A DNA stretch of 7,357 bases from Ferroglobus sp. (GTDB lineage: Archaea > Halobacteriota > Archaeoglobi > Archaeoglobales > Archaeoglobaceae). The DNA lies in assembly GCA_015523665.1 (NCBI GenBank), contig WAJX01000171.1, positions 1-7,357 on the forward strand, read 5' to 3'. The notes beneath the pieces are model-generated. The model was not told the DNA's origin. It did not search any database and was given only the letters and a program-made list of their open reading frames with translations. Both the position numbers and the translations under genes were made by a program. This document shows, one piece after another, positions 4,297 through 7,357 of this stretch. Every line of letters begins with the position of its first letter. Positions within the stretch are counted from its first letter, which is position 1.

Positions 4297-6376
4297 AATC
4301 TTTTCTATAATCTTGGCAATTCTTTTGATGATTATCGGAACTGCTAATGCTGAGAAAGCAAACTTTGTGTTTCACGTTTCTCCGGTCAGAGATACTTTCT
4401 ACCCAGGAGAAGATACGATTTTAACGCTATTAATCGAGAATGACGCAAAAGTGAGTAATTTTGTTGTCAGTGAGAATACATCAAATCTCCTCCCTTTGAT
4501 TACAACCGCTAAAAACCTTAGAGTTGAGCTTGAAGACGAGTATCCTGTCGATGTGAAGACTATAAACTCACAACTTATAGGAGATCTTCCCTCTGGTAGA
4601 CTCTCTAAGGCGTCCTTCAAGATAAAGATTGATGAAAATGCTAAAGAAAAGGACTACAGCTTGACGGTAAAAATTTACTACACCTACGCAAGCTATTCTA
4701 TCGACCCTATCACAAAGACAGTATACATCTCTTATAACGATGACGTATATCTCAAAACTATTGATATACAAATTAGCAAAAAAGATTACGATTTTAATAT
4801 CAGAATTCTGAATTCAACCCTCATAGCAGGAAAGAAAAATGTTGTAAGTGTTGAGATTATCAATACTGGTAAAAATCCTGTGTATAACGCCTTTGTTATC
4901 CTAAATTCAACCCCACCTTTGATATCTGATCCAACAGCTACGATAGTATACATAGGTGACTTGGATTCAGGAGAAAAGAGAGATGTGTCATTCAAGGTGT
5001 ATACTGCTGAAGATGCACTAAATCAAAGGTATCCTGTTAGGTTTATTTTTCAGTTCAGCGACGCTGCAGGTTTTCCTAAAACCGCTGCGAAAATTGTCCC
5101 ACTTTTAGTTAAAAGTGGCAATACCATTGAAATTTTAGATTTGCAGAGCATTCTAACATCTCCACTAAACGCTCTTGTCAGACAGAAGATCGGTTTGTCC
5201 ATGCTATCTCCTCCATCTCCATTAATACCGCCCCAATCTTCTTCACCATTCCTACAAACTAAAGCTCAGTCAGCTTCAAACCTTATAACAATCCCATCCA
5301 GAGGTTTTGTGGAAATAACGCTCAAAAATATTGGAGAAGATATGAGAGATGCTATTGCTATCTTGTCTTTTGACACTCCCCTCATTCATGTGGAGAACTC
5401 ACCTTACATAGGTCATCTCGCCAAGAATGAGAGTGTTAAGGTTCTGTTCAATGTGGAAAACCTTGCCCACAAAGGAAAGTATAGAGGATGGATTGCACTC
5501 AAATACAAAAACCCTCAAGGAGATGAAGTCCTGACTGAAAAGCACTATATAGCTGTTGAAATAGGAGAACGCCCATTGAAAATTAAAGATGTTAAATCTC
5601 TCCTTTCAGCTGGGCAGAAGAGTGAGATCACTATAGAAGTTGAGAATGAAATGAAATCCATTCTTCAAAACGTTGAACTAAGTCTTCTATCGCCAGAACT
5701 TACAATAACTCCTCTCACAACTACAGCCTTCATTAAGAGTATCGAAAGTGGTAAGACAAGAGGTGTAAAATTCAGAATTGATGTGGATGATGATGCTGTC
5801 TTGGGAAACTATACTCTCTACATGTTGGAGAGATTTGAAATAGACGGAGCAGAAATTGTGAGTATGGCAAAAATCCCAGTTTCAGTTAAATCCAGAGGAG
5901 TAAAAATAGAGATAACTTCAGTTGAAGCTTCACTTTACCCCGATTCTACTGGAGAAGTTGTAATAAAGCTAAAAAACTCTGGAAGCACACTCTATAATAC
6001 TGTTGTGATGCTTAAAGTTTCTCCGCCACTCTCTATAGCAGGAGAAAGTTCTTTGAGCAGTTTTATCGGACAGCCACAGCCAGGCATGTATTTCATTGGA
6101 ACTTTCGAGTCTAACAACACAGTAATAGTTAAATTCAAAGTGAAGGTTGATAAAGATGCTGGAGCTGGCAACTATCCTGCAAATCTAAAGCTTAGCTATT
6201 ACGACGCTGAAGGTTATAAGCATGAAACAAACAACTTCCTCATCGCTGTAGAGGTAAAAGAAAAGCCACTGATAACCCCAGTTCTCTTCACCGCTCTTGT
6301 GTTTGGATTGATAGCACTAATAACAGCATCGACAATAGTAAGGAAAAAAGCAAAGAAGAAATCTAAAGAAAGATGA
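4271..6376 (+). CDS. Exported, membrane-anchored beta-domain repeat protein (COG1361 S-layer-like)
   Basis: This 701-residue protein resembles archaeal COG1361 (S-layer-domain) proteins built of immunoglobulin-like beta domains. Residues 1-27 form a signal peptide (hydrophobic IFSIILAILLMIIG, then TANA with likely cleavage before Glu28). Residues 668-690 form one membrane span, followed by a basic tail (RKKAKKKSKER), so the ectodomain is outside and the tail inside. Five copies of a roughly 52-residue signature begin near 103, 228, 380, 488 and 609: IG or IK, a short polar turn often with SG, a V.F.. strand, an acidic DA or NA, G/D-x-Y, an aromatic strand, and a closing I.V.V strand. A proline- and serine-rich insert (310-336) interrupts the third unit. 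There is no cysteine, and there are six N-glycosylation sequons (about N69, N181, N212, N386, N513, N615). The GTG start is fixed by its Shine-Dalgarno sequence. Co-expression with an exporter suggests an extracytoplasmic accessory role, which is inference; a plain envelope protein is the alternative. Confidence 0.82.
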   Translation: MVSVMRMSRIFSIILAILLMIIGTANAEKANFVFHVSPVRDTFYPGEDTILTLLIENDAKVSNFVVSENTSNLLPLITTAKNLRVELEDEYPVDVKTINSQLIGDLPSGRLSKASFKIKIDENAKEKDYSLTVKIYYTYASYSIDPITKTVYISYNDDVYLKTIDIQISKKDYDFNIRILNSTLIAGKKNVVSVEIINTGKNPVYNAFVILNSTPPLISDPTATIVYIGDLDSGEKRDVSFKVYTAEDALNQRYPVRFIFQFSDAAGFPKTAAKIVPLLVKSGNTIEILDLQSILTSPLNALVRQKIGLSMLSPPSPLIPPQSSSPFLQTKAQSASNLITIPSRGFVEITLKNIGEDMRDAIAILSFDTPLIHVENSPYIGHLAKNESVKVLFNVENLAHKGKYRGWIALKYKNPQGDEVLTEKHYIAVEIGERPLKIKDVKSLLSAGQKSEITIEVENEMKSILQNVELSLLSPELTITPLTTTAFIKSIESGKTRGVKFRIDVDDDAVLGNYTLYMLERFEIDGAEIVSMAKIPVSVKSRGVKIEITSVEASLYPDSTGEVVIKLKNSGSTLYNTVVMLKVSPPLSIAGESSLSSFIGQPQPGMYFIGTFESNNTVIVKFKVKVDKDAGAGNYPANLKLSYYDAEGYKHETNNFLIAVEVKEKPLITPVLFTALVFGLIALITASTIVRKKAKKKSKER

Positions 6377-6380
6377 GGAG
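6375..6380 (+). promoter_or_regulatory. Ribosome binding site of the MFS exporter gene
   Basis: GAGGAG overlaps the stop codon of the preceding gene and lies 4 bases before the ATG at 6385. The ATG at 6373 forms an ATGA overlap with the previous stop but has no good upstream site; the ATG at 6406 lies too far away. The spacing to 6385 is slightly short, so the start remains open between 6373 and 6385. Confidence 0.5.
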
Positions 6381-6384
6381 AGAT

Positions 6385-7357
6385 ATGAGGGATGTTGAAC
6401 AAACAATGCAAAAAACCATAAATCCTTGGTTTTCACTAATTCCGATAGCCATTGGAGTTTTCATGGTGATGTTAGATACAAGTATACTTAATATAGCACT
6501 TCCAAGCATCGCTGAGGAGTTTAATGCCTCTGCTTCTGATGTTCAATGGCTCCTAAATGCATATCTCATAACACTGGTTGTTTTGTTAGTCACTTTCGGA
6601 AGGCTTGGAGATATGGTGAAAAGAAATCTCCTCTATGTTATAGGAATGGCAGTATTCATCACTGGCAGCTTTTTCTGTGCAAAATCTTGGGATATCATTG
6701 TGTTTGTGGTGGCAAGGATAATACAAGCGATCGGTGGTGCTATAATGCTGGGAAATAGCATGGCCCTCATCACAGAGCTTTTTCCACCTGGTAAGAGAGG
6801 GGCAGCGATGGGTCTAAACTCAATTCTTATTGCCTCATCTTTTGCTTTCGGACCGGTGATAGGTGGATGGCTCACTACACATCTGAGTTGGCACTGGGTT
6901 TTCTACATCAACTTGCCTGTAGGTTTAACAGGTATAGCTCTTGGATTAACACTGCTCCCCCCTCTAGGAGAGAGGGCTAAAGTTCCGATAGACTTGCTTG
7001 GACTAATTCTGTTATCAATTTCCTTAGGTTTCCTAACTCTCGGCATTATCCAAGGTCAGGACTGGGGATGGAGAGATGATAAGACTATTGCATCTTTTAT
7101 AATTGCATTCTCGTATCTTATAGCTTTCATCGTAAGGGAGTTGACATGCGATTACCCAATTCTCGATTTAAATCTCTTCAGAATAAGGAATTTCACAGCA
7201 GGAGTTACAGCTCTGTTTTTTATGTCAATGGGCCTCTCAACTTCTCTGTTTCTTATGCCCTTCTTTCTCCAAGGAATAAAAGGACTTACCGCTGAACAGG
7301 TAGGACTTTGGATAATACCTATCCCTATTGTGAATACTGTTATAGCACCTCTTGCAG
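6385..7357 (+). CDS. MFS multidrug-type exporter, DHA2 (EmrB/QacA) family, N-terminal part
   Basis: This is a proton-driven exporter of the 14-helix DHA2 branch of the major facilitator superfamily. The reading frame is open to the right edge (324 residues shown; the family usually has about 450-550). Motifs in order are VMLDTSILNIALPSI (28-42, family motif D1 in helix 1), VQWLLNAYLIT near 53-63, FGRLGDMVKRN (71-81, motif A in the loop between helices 2 and 3), ARIIQAIGGAIMLGNSMALI (110-129, motif B region), and FGPVIGGWLTTHLSWHWVFY (155-174, motif C in helix 5 running into the W-x-W-VFYINLPVG segment). Motif A and motif C mark it as an exporter rather than an importer. It follows the repeat protein with almost no gap, so the two are co-translated under padR control. 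Alternative starts are 6373 and 6406. Substrate is unknown; drugs, fatty or aromatic acids, or membrane-active compounds are all possible. Confidence 0.93.
   Translation, partial: MRDVEQTMQKTINPWFSLIPIAIGVFMVMLDTSILNIALPSIAEEFNASASDVQWLLNAYLITLVVLLVTFGRLGDMVKRNLLYVIGMAVFITGSFFCAKSWDIIVFVVARIIQAIGGAIMLGNSMALITELFPPGKRGAAMGLNSILIASSFAFGPVIGGWLTTHLSWHWVFYINLPVGLTGIALGLTLLPPLGERAKVPIDLLGLILLSISLGFLTLGIIQGQDWGWRDDKTIASFIIAFSYLIAFIVRELTCDYPILDLNLFRIRNFTAGVTALFFMSMGLSTSLFLMPFFLQGIKGLTAEQVGLWIIPIPIVNTVIAPLA

Noticed and set aside
6546..6875. Open frames on both strands (70 and 80 residues) within the exporter gene
   Set aside because: The frame beginning at 6385 contains every expected MFS motif through this region, so these are shadows.

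Overview
The window looks like archaeal DNA, most probably from a relative of Archaeoglobus. The LeuB and LeuD proteins closely resemble what I recall of the Archaeoglobus fulgidus pair. An acyl-CoA dehydrogenase gene is present, ribosome binding sites have the archaeal GGAGGTG form, and TATA-like boxes sit about 26-29 bases upstream of several start codons. The taxonomic call is inference from remembered sequences; no search was run. The DNA is A/T-rich, most strongly between genes.

Layout. (1) 1-427, minus strand: the N-terminal 142 residues of an acyl-CoA dehydrogenase whose gene continues past the left edge. (2) 577-798, plus: a 73-residue helical protein I do not recognise, divergent from the dehydrogenase and overlapping the end of leuB by 7 bases in a tail-to-tail arrangement. 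(3) 792-2272, minus: a two-gene operon, leuD then leuB, overlapping by ATGA, which encodes the isopropylmalate dehydratase small subunit and isopropylmalate dehydrogenase. The large subunit, leuC, is not here. (4) 2273-3100: about 820 bases of very A/T-rich DNA with a 26-bp perfect palindrome, a 56-base run with no G or C, an imperfect inverted repeat and one doubtful 41-residue reading frame on the minus strand. (5) 3101-3394, plus: a 97-residue protein with three predicted membrane helices. (6) 3395-3771: intergenic DNA ending in a compact control region with a 9-bp tandem repeat, an 8-3-8 palindrome and a TATA box. (7) 3772-7357, plus: a tightly packed operon of a PadR-family regulator, a 701-residue exported and membrane-anchored beta-domain repeat protein of the COG1361 (S-layer-like) kind, and a DHA2-type MFS exporter that runs off the right edge.

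The most interesting unit is the last operon. It appears to be a PadR-controlled efflux locus in which a large, cysteine-free ectodomain with five related repeats is co-translated with a multidrug-type exporter. A simple model is that PadR binds the palindrome just upstream of its own TATA box and senses a small hydrophobic compound, and that the exporter removes this compound. The ectodomain may act as an extracytoplasmic partner, a role with no established archaeal equivalent that I know of. The gene order, signal peptide, repeats and operator are read from the sequence; the functional partnership is inference.

Across the window, the first genes of transcription units mostly lack a Shine-Dalgarno sequence and have a TATA-like element about 26-29 bases before the start codon, which suggests leaderless mRNAs. 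Genes inside operons have clear Shine-Dalgarno sequences.
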